NCBI GenBank assembly: GCA_020002185.1
Contig: CM034534.1
Span: 31,597,573 to 31,661,572 of the forward strand
Length of the DNA stretch: 64,000 nucleotides
Direction: 5' to 3'
From: Paraescarpia echinospica
Taxonomy: Eukaryota; Annelida; Polychaeta; Sabellida; Siboglinidae
The notes under the pieces were generated by a model, which searched no databases, had not been told where the DNA came from, and was given only the letters and a program-made list of their open reading frames with translations. This document shows positions 1 to 14,100 of the stretch, piece after piece. How positions within the stretch are numbered: position 1 is the stretch's first letter; every line of letters begins with the position of its first letter. Both the position numbers and the translations under genes were made by a program.

Positions 1-721
1 ACAGACATCTCTGGAGGGTTTTTCAAAATTTACATGAAATTTGTGTCAACCGGGACAATTTCACAAATTTGTTAGTCACAATACATTATATTTGATGAAA
101 CCAAACCAGCAACTCTACATTTAAACCAGTGCACTGCACAATGCCCTCTGGCTTTCTCCCTGCTCACATGAATAGCAATTTCTAAAGGTACAAGAAACAT
201 GAATGTCAGTGGCAAAGTGGCTCTATATATTCGTCTACAATCAATGTGGAAGTGATATAATGATCTTACTTCATGCTCGCACAGTTCAATCTGATGCAAG
301 TCATAAAAAGGCGGTCTTTTTTAACAAACAAACCAATTACTGGCTTTTTTTCTTAAAGATTTGCTTCACAATAAAGAGGAACAGTAGTGGTATTTTCGTG
401 AACAAGGGACCGTTGAAAGATGCTTCCATTGTGTGGGTACTTAGTTCAATACAAGACCCATGTTCTCACACTACACCCTCAGAACATTCACAATTGGGTG
501 CTTCACTCTTTGTGCAAATTCAACAGACTCTTCACTAGACTAGATTGCCGATTAACTCCACCCACTGGCTTAACTGTGGACAAGTTCATAAAGGTACAAT
601 CACGCAGATATTTTGATGTCGGATGACAGAAAGTTTCAAGAAGTAGCTGGTGACGAGTCGATTGTTCAAAGTGGGCTGGACACGTGGAACAAATGGGAGG
701 ATACTGGACAGTACTAATACT

Positions 722-870
722 GGTAAAAACCCTTAACCAACAGTGAATTTAAAATAATTATGACATTACTTTCTTCAGACGGGTCCTAAATTAATCCCTG
801 TATGTTTGGTGCACGAGATGCAAACCAGAGGAAAACATTACCCTCACACACGTTAGCTTGATTATAGCTA
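722..870. repeat. Dispersed repeat of about 130 bp (copy 1)
   Basis: It begins with ACCCTTAACCAACAG and continues through a 'ttcttc...atcccTG...GGTGCAC' stretch. Similar text recurs at 31861-31980 and, more diverged, at 33228-33352, with a weak match near 17395-17460. The family is not recognised; it may be part of a SINE or MITE. Confidence 0.4.
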
Positions 871-1124
871 TATGCAAACAATACTCAGACTCAGACTTTG
901 TTCACACTCCACATCAAAACTACATTCTAAAACACATTGTTCACAATCTTAACATGTCATCACTGTAATCAGGCCATCAACAGAGTGATGATTCCCCATA
1001 GCATTCAACCCATTAAGTCTAAGTACTTGGCCCACCCTTCAATGAGTCAGGCCCTGAAACATGGGGCCTGTGACCCCTCCATATATGATACTGCTAAAAC
1101 AAACAAGGCATTGAACAGGCTTCT

Positions 1125-1650
1125 GTAAATAAGATAAGACGAACATTTATATAGCACCGTAAAGCTAGATAAATCCATTTTGAGGCATCTAAAATACATA
1201 ATTATATATATGCAGTACATGGATATTTTACGTAAAATTAACTAATATTAAATTAATTGAAACAAATTAACAAAATAAGTTATATAAAGATGATCATTAA
1301 AGTTAAAGGTATAATGATAATGAATCAGTAAAGACATTTAGTAAAATTTCTATAAACACATGTACAAGATAATAGTAATTTAAAACATTAATAAACTGAC
1401 TGGTGGTGCCCATGTTGCATAAGCAACCCAGAAAAGATGCATTTTCAAGTCTTTTGAAAGTCACAAAGCAACAGGTGTCTCCATCTCGTTGGAAGTGAAT
1501 TCCACAGTCATGGAGCAGATACCAAAAAAGTTCTGTCGCTATATAGACTGCGAGATGACAGCACATACAAGTCATTGTTTGTAGTTGAATGCAACACTCA
1601 AGTAGCTCTTTGTTCATGGAGTAGGTGGATGATGTAAGCTGGTGCCAGTC
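1125..1650 (-). mobile_element. Degraded non-LTR retrotransposon 3' end
   Basis: On the minus strand a decayed frame carries pieces such as SLYSDRTF and FKRLENASF, resembling the C-terminal end of CR1/L2-like ORF2 proteins. It is followed by an AT-rich 3' UTR ending in GGTGCTATATAAATG and a short TCTTAT tail, a typical LINE or SINE end. The similarity is weak and frames are broken, so family assignment is tentative. Confidence 0.45.
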
Positions 1651-1916
1651 CATGTTGAATACAACAGTTACTGTTGATCTTGGCCTGACCAGGTCAACTA
1701 CACTGTAGGACTAGTAAGTAAGATCACAGACCACCCATGTGATTAGGCAATGTGTGGATGACAACTGACAAGCATGGATTGTGTTCCTTACCACTGCCAG
1801 TTCATATTTAAATACAGGCTGAATACATACAGACTGATTTAATACACATTGAAGGTGCCAAATGAGGATAGATATACTAGATTATGAAAATCCATGATCT
1901 CATATGGGCAACTCCA

Positions 1917-2240
1917 GTGTTATGGACGTGGCACTTTGCACACAAAATTGTGTGTTTTCATTCCAATAGTATATAAAGATTTTAGATCACATTCTTTTGA
2001 ATGATGGATTATGTTAATATGATGTATTGTGTACAGTACTGCATAATATTGAGAAAATTAATTAGTATTTTTTATTGATTAATGAAAAACCGTTATGGAT
2101 GTGGCATGCTACGGAACCTGTTTTGACCCCAGTGAAACATAAGTGCAAAACTCTACTCTGTGTATTAAGTTATGATGGGTTTTTTATCTGCAATATGTCC
2201 ATTATAGTGTGGCATGAACGTTATGGAGGTGGCATCATGC
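1917..2240. repeat. Scattered copies of the motif GTTATGGACGTGGCA
   Basis: Near-identical motifs occur at about 1921, 2091 and 2219, and again near 4067. The inverted form makes up the tandem array at 3840-3925. The surroundings are AT-rich with no gene. The motifs suggest one decayed element spanning roughly 1.9-4.15 kb. Confidence 0.4.
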
Positions 2241-3019
2241 AAATTGTTCCATTGTCCTTATTCAGCCTATATTGGCTAAATAATGTTAATATATTATTAA
2301 CTAGAACATTCAGTTGATAGTAAGTTTCATACAAACACAGAAAACTAGTAATTAAAGTTTTAATTAACACTTTAACACCAACTATGCATTGTTAGGAAAG
2401 TGTTAGGAAATTATATGCAAATCTTCATTAAATTATAACAAAATTATGAACAACACAAATTTGAAGGCACCAATCTTTTCAAATTATCAATGGCAAATTA
2501 AAGAAAACACAAATGTATAACTTAAATGTATTCTTAGTCACATCATAGTCAGCAGACTAATTATAATATAGGGAAATGTTTATTTCTCTGAAGTCATACT
2601 GATCTCTGAATATTGACTTGTCAAGTGAAGGTTGTACTTGCAAATGCAGTACATGACATTTCGGTCTACTGATCATTCATCATTGTCATCAGTGGAAAAC
2701 TTTGCCCCGTTGTTTGTCAACGAAACAATATTATTAGCTAGTGGATTTCGTCACCATTGCTACTGTTAGTAGGTGATTTTACATTGTTGATGCATTTTTC
2801 CCTAACATACACACTACTATGAAGTTGCTTCAAATGGCAAATGTTTATAGAAGCAATAGAACCTCCCATTCCTGATTGTGATGGCATTGTTAAATCATGA
2901 AAGCATCTTGCTTGAAGCAATTGATTTTAAGAAAAACTGCAGCTCACCACCAAGCCACTTCATGTGTCTAATGCCTGGCGTTACTGGACAAATGTTGTAC
3001 GACAATTTTGTGAGATTGT

Positions 3020-3115
3020 CACAGATTGACCAATCTTTTTGTTTTGGTGCAACCCCGAGCTTGGTTTCCAAGGATTTAGGCGCAATAGAAGTTATCTTAT
3101 TATTATTATTGTTGG
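3020..3115 (+). mobile_element. 3' end fragment of a CR1-like LINE (copy 1 of 3)
   Basis: It contains GATTGACCAATC, then TTGGTTTCCAAGGATTTAGG and 'GAAGTTATCTTATTATTATT'. The same text ends the LINE at 30290-30852 and recurs at 57556-57690. All three copies end in an ATT microsatellite, the usual 3' signature of a CR1-type insertion. Confidence 0.65.
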
Positions 3116-3839
3116 TCCATGTTGGGTGCAAATGTTCAACCTTATGGATCCACCCAACACTTAATATATGCCTGCACAGATGAACATGTACATCTGTAAC
3201 CCCCAATTAGTTGGCTGCAAACCATATCACAAACTGCATGTTTCAATACGCCACCAACTGCATCAACATGGCCTTCTTATGAGAGGAGGCAAAAATAAAC
3301 CACAACACCAGAATTTTGTATGCAGCACTAACACAACAGGCAATGTATTCATTTTTGAAATAAAAGGCTTGCCCATCTAACCACATCTTTAGTTGTTTCA
3401 CCCTTGGTTGTTGTCTTGTCATCAACTAGATGCTATGGGAAACAACTGCCAATGAAGTCAGGTGTTTGGATCTCAAGCACGGTGTACATAAAAATATACA
3501 TTTATTTTATGTTTGATCCCAATGTACAGACTGCACTTCATCTTTGAGCACAAAAGAATAAATTTCTATAACAAAATCTCTAGAACTATGCAAGAAGATG
3601 TTAAGGTATCTTGTATACCGGTACATGCTACCTGTTTATATCACAATATTCATGTTGGACAGTGCTAGTGTGTAACTTTGTGAGACCTTTTTTTACATAG
3701 AAATGCGACAAAAGGATGGTAGATCATCTATGAGAGAAGCCAAGCATCATCAAGTGACATTATTAATTTCAGAGTAACACAAAAACAATTAAATTTATGT
3801 TGCGGATGTGGCATCTTAGTATTATTGTAATTGTATGCC

Positions 3840-3925
3840 ACATCCATAACGGATGTCACGTCCATAACGGATGTCACGTCCATAACGGATGTCACGTCCA
3901 TAACGGATGTCACGTCCATAACGGG
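3840..3925. repeat. 18-bp tandem array, about 5 units
   Basis: The unit is CCATAACGGATGTCACGT, repeated with almost no change. Open frames on both strands here (repeated MDVTSV on the minus strand) are by-products of an 18-bp period. The inverted motif occurs singly on both sides, at about 1.9-2.2 kb and at 4.07 kb. Confidence 0.85.
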
Positions 3926-5217
3926 CTAATAGACACATTACAATTTAAACATTTTTTAATACACATATGGTTGGATACTGTTCATAAAGTTACCATTGTG
4001 TACAAAAAGACAAGAAAATATGAGTTAATGTCATCAAGATAACGCAACTTTTTTGTATTTTTTTGTTATGGACGTGGCATTTGGCATACCTCGTAAGCCG
4101 GTGATAGCAAACTTGATATTACCCTGGTATACAAAAAACATTTTGTGAAACAATTTTGACAATGTTTAAAGAGTGTTTCAATAATGTTATGCACAACAAC
4201 TTAGAAAACACACATTTTCAAAATGTGAAAATAAAAGTGCTGACAGTACTGTATTGCCAATGTTATTATAAAAGTTGAAACATCATTATTCTCAGATCTA
4301 TTGTACAGTTTACAGTGACAGAAACAAATCATTGCAACACAGTCTGGCAGTGAAAGTTGGTTGAAATTCTCATTTACTGCACTACAATTGACCAGTACAA
4401 CCTGGCACACAAACAAAAAATATTTATAACCTTAAAAGACGCATTGATGTTATAACTTATAACTATAAGATATTGAACCTTGGACTGTATTAGGTGTTGA
4501 GTAATGTTGTTGAAGTTATGATACAATACTGCTTCTCCTACGTGAACAAATCATTTAGTTACACACTGTCTACATTTTAATCCATCATCACATAAAGACA
4601 ATGTTAAGTCCACTAAAAGCCTAAATTTACACCTACATGATAAATTGAAGGGAACTTCTTACTGAAACTGCACTGATCAGTGAATTAAACTGCACACACA
4701 TTCAGCTTATTTATACAAGCTTACAATAAACGTACAAAGTAGTCAACTTGAAACACCAACAAGTTCACAGAGTCAGTCGTTTGAAGGCTAAATGTCCAGT
4801 TGGTAAACAAGATGACATGTAATGATAAGAAGAAAATTCTTTTGATGATTTAAAAAACAATTATTTTTTCATTATTAAAATGACTGTGGATACTATTTAC
4901 AGACTATTTATTTGGACATCAACGAACTGAATTCAAGATGGGCTAAACCAGTTGAGCAAACAGCTTTAATTACTATTATATGGATGTTTATTTATAGTAA
5001 GGTCCACGTTCTGGCTGGTAAACAAAGCATGTCAACAAACCAATGCTGGTACAAATGTGTTGTGTAACTCCAGAATGCACTGAAGGAACCTATTTGCTGA
5101 GAGAAAATATCCAGTTCATATTAGCAGCAGCAAGTATTAAATTTCAAAGAACAAATCTGAGGAAAATGGATTGAACATGGATTGCCCAAAGACAGGGCCA
5201 AAGTATGAAATGGCAGC

Positions 5218-5290
5218 AGGGAGATTTGAATTAAAAAATCTCTTGATGTTGACCGAGAGTCCAATGCTCTAACACTACTGCATCCCACTA
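5218..5290 (-). mobile_element. Possible tRNA-derived SINE head
   Basis: The minus strand reads like a tRNA-type pol III promoter: a 'GCAGTAGTGTTAGAGC' A-box-like stretch, TTGGACTCTCGGTC, then ATTCAAATCTC as a B-box-like stretch. It resembles the head of the SINE at 16520-16832. No body or tail was seen, so it is only a fragment. Confidence 0.35.
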
Positions 5291-7039
5291 AATTATTCAT
5301 AAATTAATATAAAATATAATAAATGCAATATACCACAATATGTACAAATAGTTTGTCAGTTACCACTAGCCACATTAATTTTATTTGCTAAATTAATGTT
5401 TCAAGGTTCAACTTACTACATGCAGCAAGACCTACAGTGATCAGTATCAGATGGCTAGACTGCCTGTTGTCTTGGTTATTAAACATGAATCTGAATTCTC
5501 CCTCCCATTCAATCTGACTCAAACATTACATGCATGCGCTATGTATGTCAAGCACAAACACATGTACCTATGGCCTGTACAAGCAAGAGTGTTATCTTAA
5601 TAAAGCATGAAGGGACATAGTATTCTGTGCAAGCATCTCATTAAATAGGCAATAATGGCTGATGCACACTAGTTCATTATTTGGAAGATCAACACTAGTC
5701 CACACTCCACAGGTATGCCTGAGTTATTGGTCTCTGTTGTGATATATTCAACATTATGTTATTGTAATTTTGTATAAAGTTCAGCCTCTACACCTACTCT
5801 AACATAAGACATATTTTGTGTACATTTTATCAAGGATAATACTTAATTAATTACATCTTGCAGTAATCTTTTCTGTACAGACCATTTTTTCTGCACATTC
5901 TGAGCATGTACAATACTTGAACTTTGACAGCATAGGTTTATGGCTGCATGCGATATTATGAGTCATCAACAAAGTCAAGTTTTAATGGTACTTTGGTAAC
6001 ACATCAAGTACACAGACCTTTCCTTGGTGTTGATTTACAAATGGTTTCTGCAGCAATGCATCAGTGCTATCAAGTTACAGAAGCCCTGGTTCTTTCAATC
6101 AAGTTACCTTGTCTCTGTGATTTTCATTAATAAATAATTTATTTAATACGGAATGAGACAGTGACAGGTATAAACACACTCGTTCTAGGTAGTAGATACA
6201 TTCTCTCACATGAATTAACATTTTATAAGCATTGGTGATGATACAGCTCTTCAAGCTTTAGAATCTCAATATGAAGAATTCATAATGACAGAGGACTGTG
6301 ATCACTAAACAGTACAATACCAATATTAAATCTGGCCCAAATTCCACAAAGGAAAAAGCTTTGTGAGTACCAGGTAAATTAACAACACCTGCCTGGCCAA
6401 ACATGCATATTGACACAGACTTGTGACTCAGGTGTATTTTTATACTAAGGTCCCACATCAAACTGGTATGTTAAACTAGATTCTTCTGGCACTATTACTA
6501 GTATTAGCAAAGCAATTCAACATGGATAATTTACTGAATACATATGTACACTAATGTTCACCACTAGATGTCGCTACATGCTGAACAAGCCATCCACTTC
6601 ATGACTAACCCTCTGCCCTAAATAACCAATTTGTCACTGTGATATATATTTCCTTATCCAGTCTTTCTTTGATTACACTGAATCCATCCCAGCCTACAGT
6701 GCAATTGTTGCCCATATCCTGGTTTGTTATTTCAAGCAATCAATACCAGAGTCACCACACCAGCTTGGGAGGAACAATGGGGAACTAAACAAGGAGAGGG
6801 CCAAAGTAAAGGAGATAAAGGGCTTATTAACTTTAATACACATTTACTGGGTATTTTTGTGTTTTATTTCAATGGGACACACAAATACGGAGCCTATGGA
6901 CAAATACAATGTACACCGGGAAACCTGTACTCAAATTTGGTTTACACTTGCATGTTTTTCATTGTTCATAAATTTGTGTTCGAATGCACCTTCCCTGCTG
7001 AGGTAAGAGATTAATAGGGGAAGGTTGGGTATATAACAT

Positions 7040-7235
7040 TTGTTTAGCCTCAAGGGGTCCATTTGGAGTCTTGATGGGGTGTAGTTGGAAGTTTTGGGGA
7101 ACTTCAAGGAAGCGGTCTGAAGGGGATGTAGTTGGATGTTTATTGGGAGTCTCAAGGAAAAGACGGGTGCAGGTGGAGGATTTTGAAAGCCTAAAAAGGG
7201 GTGCAGCTGGAGGTTTTTTTGGAGCCTTGAGTCGC
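7040..7235. repeat. Degenerate tandem repeat, unit about 35-45 bp
   Basis: About four imperfect units share GGGGTGTAGTTGGA / GGGTGCAGGTGGAGG / GGGGTGCAGCTGGAGG cores separated by CTTCAAGGAA-like or CTCAAGGAA-like text. Overlapping short open frames on both strands in this interval come from the repeat and were not called as genes. Confidence 0.6.
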
Positions 7236-9254
7236 AGATTGAAAAACACCTCCGTAAATCAACACTGTTATACATGGACCTGATACATTATGGAATAAAA
7301 CTAGGTCAACATGTTTTGTATGTTGCTAGTTTAAAATTACACAACTTATTAAAAAACAGTTACCGGTATGTAGTTTATATTGCTCAGATTATTTTTGTCA
7401 AGGACTCTGGCTCTGATCAAGGTGCTAAACATTCACCCTGCAAACTGCTGTCACCCCAACCCGTTGATATCATCCCGCCCTTGAAGTCTCTTCCCCCAAT
7501 GTAACACCACTACCTGGTAGTAATAAAAAGCTGTAATTTATTATGGTGACCATGTCACGTTATATCGTGATTTTCAATGGGCCATCTCTATCACTTGAAT
7601 AACACTGTCCTGACTGTGTCACAAAGAATGCCTATAGCATACACCTCATTAATCAGCTCAACATTTAAAGCCTGTGCTGGCACAGGTAACTTTAGCCTTG
7701 TGAGGTCAGTGCAGTACCTTTATGGCAGTGCCCATGGTCAGTCAAGCGTGACAGGTCATGCACTAAGACTAGGATGTAACTTGTGTAAGCAATGGCCATC
7801 CAACAATTGCAATAAATATCAGGGGAATTTAAAGGGTGGTTGTCTGTTCCTTCTTTTATATAATACATATATGACTTGTTGCCAAAAGGTGTGCAAAATG
7901 AGGGTGATGTACATATTTTGAATACAAATAAAAAAAACGAAACACTGGCTTGTGGTGTGTGTTAATAATAAGTTATAGATACAGTGGAAATAAAATGATT
8001 AACAAATACGGTGAAGTTTTGTGTATGTTCATGTTCAATGTTGAAGTGAGTCACAAATTTCAGCCATCAAAAACGGACAAGTCGACCCCAACTGACTTCA
8101 GCGCTTTGTCTCCCAAAATCGGTGCACATAATTCCGATCAAACTCACTTTATTTTACGACAGAAACATCACTTTTTGCACTGCACAAACCAAAAATATAA
8201 TCTATTCATTTCATTTTATTTTTGGCTTGTGAAAATCACGGGAGTCGAACATAATTTGCAATGTAAACATCAACTGAAAACTTTGACAGTCTCCACAGGA
8301 CAACAAAGTTCTGTGACAACCAGGTACGTACTAATATGTTGGCAAAATGACATCGGCAACTTCCCAGCAATACTCAATTTCATCGTTCAAAAGTTGTATT
8401 AATTTTGAAATCCTGTTGATAGTTCGCTCAGAATATGTTGTAAGAAATTATGTCATGACACCTCATCGAATAAATCATCAAATTAGGTAGAAATAATTAT
8501 TTTGGAATTTCCACCATTTCTGGTTTATCACGTGACATTTCCCGGCTGAATCTGTTCGCATGCGGAATTTCGCGTTTCGTGGTGTGGCATCAAAAGATAC
8601 ATAGTAATCTTTTATTTTTTAAATGATGTTCGACCCTGTAATGATGTTCGACACTTAGTTTGTTCAGTTTCATGGATTCAATAAACAATTATTGTCAATT
8701 TAAGAAGTTTTACATGAATTTTCTTGAGTAGGGTAGAATTAGAGTTAGAAACATGCATTTTTTCCCATGAAATGATTTGGTGTGTGCATTGCACCTGGGT
8801 GCAAAATCGAGTCTCAGATTACTGCATCTTGTTGTAATCATGATATTCGACACCATTTTGGTGTCAAACATCATGATTATGACTTGCCTGTCATGTCATG
8901 TTGATTCTTTTATGTTCCTGAAATAAATGGCAGATTAGAAAAATATAAATGAATGTTTGTTGTTTTTAAAACGTTAAAATCTGCTGAGATTCAATCATCA
9001 GTGATTACAGCAAACAACCTGATATTGACTTTGATTGTGTTGTTGTGTAATCGTTGATGTTTGACACTTTCCAACAAATTTTCTTTAATTTTAAATTGCT
9101 CAAAAACTATGAGAAGCATTATCTTCTCTTTACACATGATGATGACAGCATGATGTGCCCAATCTAAAAATGCATTCACCCTTCTGATTATATCAACTTT
9201 GTTTAGACCCCCCTTGTCCACTTTTCATGCTCACCTTTTGGCAATAAGTCATAT
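7236..9254. other. Gene-free stretch
   Basis: No exon, RNA gene or recognised element was seen. A frame of 150 codons at 7950-8402 has no recognisable motif and is treated as chance. Near 8845-8880 a small inverted repeat around CGACACCA / TGGTGTCA is flanked by ATCATGAT-type text, which also appears near 12050 and 12225. Confidence 0.5.
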
Positions 9255-9268
9255 ATATATATATATAT
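9246..9268. repeat. (AT)n microsatellite
   Basis: A run of about ten AT dinucleotides at the left border of the segment that is duplicated in inverted form at 24607-25850. Confidence 0.85.
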
Positions 9269-10500
9269 CAGCCATTCCAAGCTAATGTATACATCATGCA
9301 AATTTTGTCAAATGTTACCAGGAGTTGAAAACTGGAATGTTTTACAAAAATATATTTGGGGGTAATAAATATGAAATATCCCATGGATATAACTTCGTTA
9401 CTATCGCAATGGTCCAGAGTGACACACCCATTCAATTGCCCTAAAGTATAGCAAATGCACATTAGTTTTTGAACAGTGATTTTCCATGGAAAGCTTCATC
9501 TGGCCACATTAAAATTGGCAGCTAAAAATACCCAAATGGCAACACTATTGCAGCAGAGTGCATTTGGTCTGACAGTTGCTCACAGTTTCTTGAGCTGAGA
9601 AGATGCAATCTACCTCACTTTGATGTCAACAAAAGTAATGATTTTGTTTTACTTCCTTGGAAATATATAGTTTCAAAAAAAATCCTTTATGTTTGTAAAT
9701 CTCCTAATATTAAGCTAACTAGGACTGGCGTAATGTATAATGTAACTTGTAACTGCTTTAATGTAGTTACGAAATCTACCCCAAGGTCTGTCACGGAAGT
9801 CACACTGATTTGTCATGGAAGTCACGCCACACAAGTATTTTGTTTTTATTTCCTAGGAAATACCTAATGAAGAAAGGTTTGATTTTTATGAATCTGCTAC
9901 AGTAAGAGTAACTAACGCATGCCCAATGTATAATGTAAGTGCTTTATTATGGTGGGTAAATGCACAACAAAGTCTGTCAATGAAGTCACAGTGATTGGCC
10001 ACAGAGGTTACATTACAAGTAACATATATTAAACTTAGTTAAGCATGTATGATCATGCAAATGATGGACTATTTTTCTTAAACAAGATAGTTTATACTAC
10101 GTTCCTTAAAAGGTAATACTCTTGAGCCATGGAGAAAATACAATCATGTGGGTATCTGCCGAATACAAAGTTAGCAGCAAGAGATGAGCAATTTTGTTCA
10201 AGAAAAGCAAACATGGGAATGTCTTAAGATAACAAAAGATGAACAGTTAGAACTTTTGTAGAAGAAGGAAACAGATAAATTCAACAGTTAAAATGTAGGG
10301 ACAGAAAATTTCTCAAACCTTAAATTATGTAATACAAGATAAGTTTACAATGTATGTTATTCACTAAATATTTACTATCATAACCCTCACTACATTGTGT
10401 GTGTTATTAACATGCACCATTATACACTTAGTTAATATGCAGTTCTTGAATTAAATAAATTTTCCTTCTAGGTGCTGCAGGTAAACGACAAGGATGTTTG
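9255..10500 (+). repeat. Segment A, copy 1 of a 1.25 kb dispersed repeat
   Basis: It matches the reverse complement of 24607-25850 through most of its length. Anchors include CAGCCATTCCAAGCTAA at the left, the CCCATGGATAT region near 9380, TTTCCTAGGAAATACC near 9850, and GACAAGGATGTTTGT at the right edge. No coding capacity is seen. It carries copies of GTCACGGAAGTCACA. It is probably a non-autonomous mobile element or part of one. Confidence 0.75.
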
Positions 10501-11160
10501 TTTGAATTTCCTGAACAGAAGTGGTAATCTCTATAACTGGCATGCCATTGAGGATATCATATATTTATGTGCAATACCAACGCCAGATATAGTTAATAAA
10601 TTATATTTAATAATAATAGGGGGAAACTTTTTCTGCTGACACTGTAAGAAGCCAGGAAAAACTAGCTTTGAGCATACCAGAAAACTGTTTATTTCAAGTA
10701 GTCACAAGAATAAATGAACCTACACCACACTTTGAACTACAATTCATGCAACATTTTATTGTTCATTTACTTTGGAAGTGAGAATTTTTTAGAAACATTT
10801 ATCATCAAATGGTACTTTGGACTTGATGTGTTTATTGTGGTTTGTGTTTTGGGATTTTATTAAAATAAATAATAACAATTTAACAACTTTTGCATAATGT
10901 TTCATACTGGTGGAGCTACTCATCACGGAAGACGTTTTTTTCTGTCACGGAAGTCACACACATCCAACACTCTCTAAAAACAGAAAATGACTGATTCCTG
11001 ATAGCTTGCCTCATTTAGGAATCTTAAAACCTCCATGTAGCTAATTATGTGAAACAAAATGGTACATAATTCCCAGAAAGCTACGAAATGGATGACACAT
11101 ACTCAGTCTATATACCTGTATATATATATATTTGGAATAGTATCTGTCACGGAAGTCACA
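9790..11160. repeat. Scattered GTCACGGAAGTCACA motifs
   Basis: Exact or near copies lie at 9790, 9812, 10944 and 11146, with weaker ones near 9978 and 11707; the inverted form is in the matching segment near 25090-25320. Each is an imperfect palindrome (GTCAC...GTCAC-type). They look like an internal repeat of an old element rather than binding sites. Confidence 0.5.
10501..10660 (+). repeat. Segment B, copy 1
   Basis: It starts with GAATTTCCTGAACAGAAG and ends near CACTGTAAGAAGCCAGG. It matches 24447-24606 in the same orientation, although the adjoining segment A is inverted between the two places. Confidence 0.7.
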
Positions 11161-14100
11161 TTTTTCAACTATCATTTTTCCCATTAAATTTTTGACAAGT
11201 TAAATTTTTTTTTGGCTAAATTAAAGAGCATGGTCTTTGAAATAACTGTACTACAGTTAAAATTTGTTCAGGAATGTAGATGCATTAGAACAATATCACT
11301 ACAATTTGAGTAGCTTTTGTCACAGAAAACTGCGACTCAATGGGCATTATAACTTGGAACATTTAGAAATGCTGATTTGGATGGCAAAACAAAGTTGTGT
11401 TATATTTTTTTAGGATACATCAGTGAGTCACAGCCATCATAAAGATATAAAACAAATTGAAAAAGTCAAGAATGTGTGCTACTGGGTTGTATTTTTTCAT
11501 TGAACATTGAGACGAAAATGCAGTTTTAAGAACGTTTGAAAGTCTAGTGTGACATAAAAATGACAATTTTGAATGTTCTATCAAAGCATTAAAAAGTGTT
11601 TTGTTTTGCATGCAGTGATGTAAAAAAATTAAATACCTAATATTCTTCACGAGTATGTTTTTTTTTTTATGAAGGAAAACATATTTTTACAGTCTAGAAA
11701 TTGTGTGTCACGGTCGTGATGCGTTCCGTCAATGACGTAGCCTAATATTAGTACCAATTAATTATCGCTTTTATTACAACCAACATTTTGCCTTGTAAGA
11801 TACTCTCCGATAGGTGTGAAAATGATTCACCACATTTCAAACTATTTTGTGGCATACTCCCGTATTTTATACCATCCGAAACAAGAGGAAATAACTAAAT
11901 TGAAGGCGCATTATCAATAGAATCTCAGCAGGTGTAATATAAATCTTACCATGTTATTTCTCTCGATATTTCACCGTGTCTTCATGCGCGGGATTTCTGA
12001 CAGTTTTATTGACAGTGTATGGTCATGATGTCTGACCCTACTATTTATTGGATAAAAAATCATGACCATGATTATCATTAGTGTTCTGCAAATTTTGTCA
12101 AATCCATTAAATATTGCTTACACATATTAAATCAATTCGTTATGAAGTAATTTTGTAAAAAAAAGTTAAAATGTAAAGATTAGTCTGTTGTTATAAAAAA
12201 TTTAAATATTGCATTTTTTTAATAAAAAATCATGACCATGACATTTTGACATTTCATCAATTTTTTCTGATTATATTGATGAAACTTTGTTTTCTTCAAC
12301 AATTTATGTAAATAAAGTCAATTGTCTACGCAACCAAAGCATTTGTATCAATTTGTTCAGGTTTCTAGAAATTAACCAAGATGTCACACTTCTTGCATGT
12401 ACAGTGTGAATATATGTCCACATACATATTTACAAAGTGTTCGCGCTGACACCAGTTTTTGATGATATGCGGTTTTTCGAGGTGGGACGCTATTTTTCAA
12501 GTTTCACTGCGTACCATGGACATGGTTTTTCACATTTCGCTGAATCCCTTCGACGCAACTCTATGGTTCTTCAAAGTTATTTTTAGTCCCACATTAGACA
12601 GGTCACTTACAAAGAATTACGACAGATATCCAAATTGTGTGTCGACAACTGCACTTTCATTTCACAACGAAATGGTGCTGCCCCCCTAGCGACCAAACTG
12701 TGAAAAATGGAACACTGAACAGTAGTTCTCACTAATGCGTGTCAGTATCGCCTAATTGATTCGGAAACTAGGTAGAACGACTTCAGCGTCGCGTCCGGTC
12801 AGCGTTTCTGACATCATGATACATATCAGGAGTTGAACAAATGTGCTAATGTTATGAACATTTATTTATTGATTGATGTATCGAGGCCACACATTAATTT
12901 AGTCTATAATAGTCCACATCTTTGGACCCCATTTTTATTTTTGGAACCCCGTTTTTTCAGGCCCATGGGGTTCCAGAGCCCCATTTTTTAAAACCCTAAT
13001 GCGAACACTGATATAACATACTGTACTTCCCATGACCTTTAACATGACAAATGCACCAGTGATAACTTACAGCCAAACAGGTGGGTGCTTGGCAAACTGA
13101 GAGGGGTCTATGGTCAAATTAATTATATATACAGAACTTAATTCCTGGCACTGTCCAAAACAGAAATGTTTTCCTGGTGCCATACAGACTTCTGATTAAG
13201 ACAAATTATATGTGATGAGATTTTCTATTTGGTTTAGGTTGGAAATAGACCAAATGATGTCTTCTAAGTTGTAGTTTATTACTAAATAATGCATGGAACT
13301 GCTTAATAGTACCACACCACTGACACATTCATTAAACATTCATAACGTGGTATTCTTGGGTCAGTAATGCATGTCACTGTTTTAAGAAGCTGCGCAGCCA
13401 TTCAATACCACCCAGGAGAAACCTTGACCAAACTTTGTGAATATAACAGGGCTATTTGAATAGAAATGTCATTTCTTTCACAGGAAGTATCATTTATAGT
13501 AATAAGTTGGAAGATTGTGAACATTGCTTCCAAGGTAATTTTTCACAACACTTACAACAGTAAGTCACTGAATTTCATCATGAATGAATGAAGACTACTT
13601 CATGATATTAAACTAGGTTTAATGATAATACTGAGTCATATTCATAGAGCAAGTAACATCAAATTTAAACACAGCAATAATGAATGCTTTGATAAAATCA
13701 TTCTTAAGTCTGGAATGTTCTGCATGGTTTGAAACTGTTAGGATTACATCCCCTCAGACGTCACCAAAAACACTGTCAGTCAGTGGGGTATCTAGGTTCT
13801 ATGTCATCAGAATAATAGCCTAAATAGGGGAGCAAGCTCAGTCATGTCCATTAATTTTCCAGGCTAAATGTGTACACAGTGATGCTTGCATGTTATATAA
13901 TTTATAAATTGCCAAACAGGAGTCAAAGTACAATCATTGTGATAATAAATAGCCACTGGTATGGATGACATACATTCTTCTAGATAAAAAAAAGCTGATA
14001 AATAATTATGAAAACTAGGTATCGATAGTAAACAGTTCGAGATCACTAAAATTCATGATAACACATCTAGAATTTATAGAAGTCCTACTCCTAGTGTTCA

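Noticed and set aside
7950..8402. 150-codon plus-strand frame as a gene
   Set aside because: No recognisable motif, no splice or promoter support, low-complexity codon use typical of AT-rich non-coding DNA.
12459..12689. 76-codon plus-strand frame as a gene
   Set aside because: No family resemblance and no neighbouring exon.
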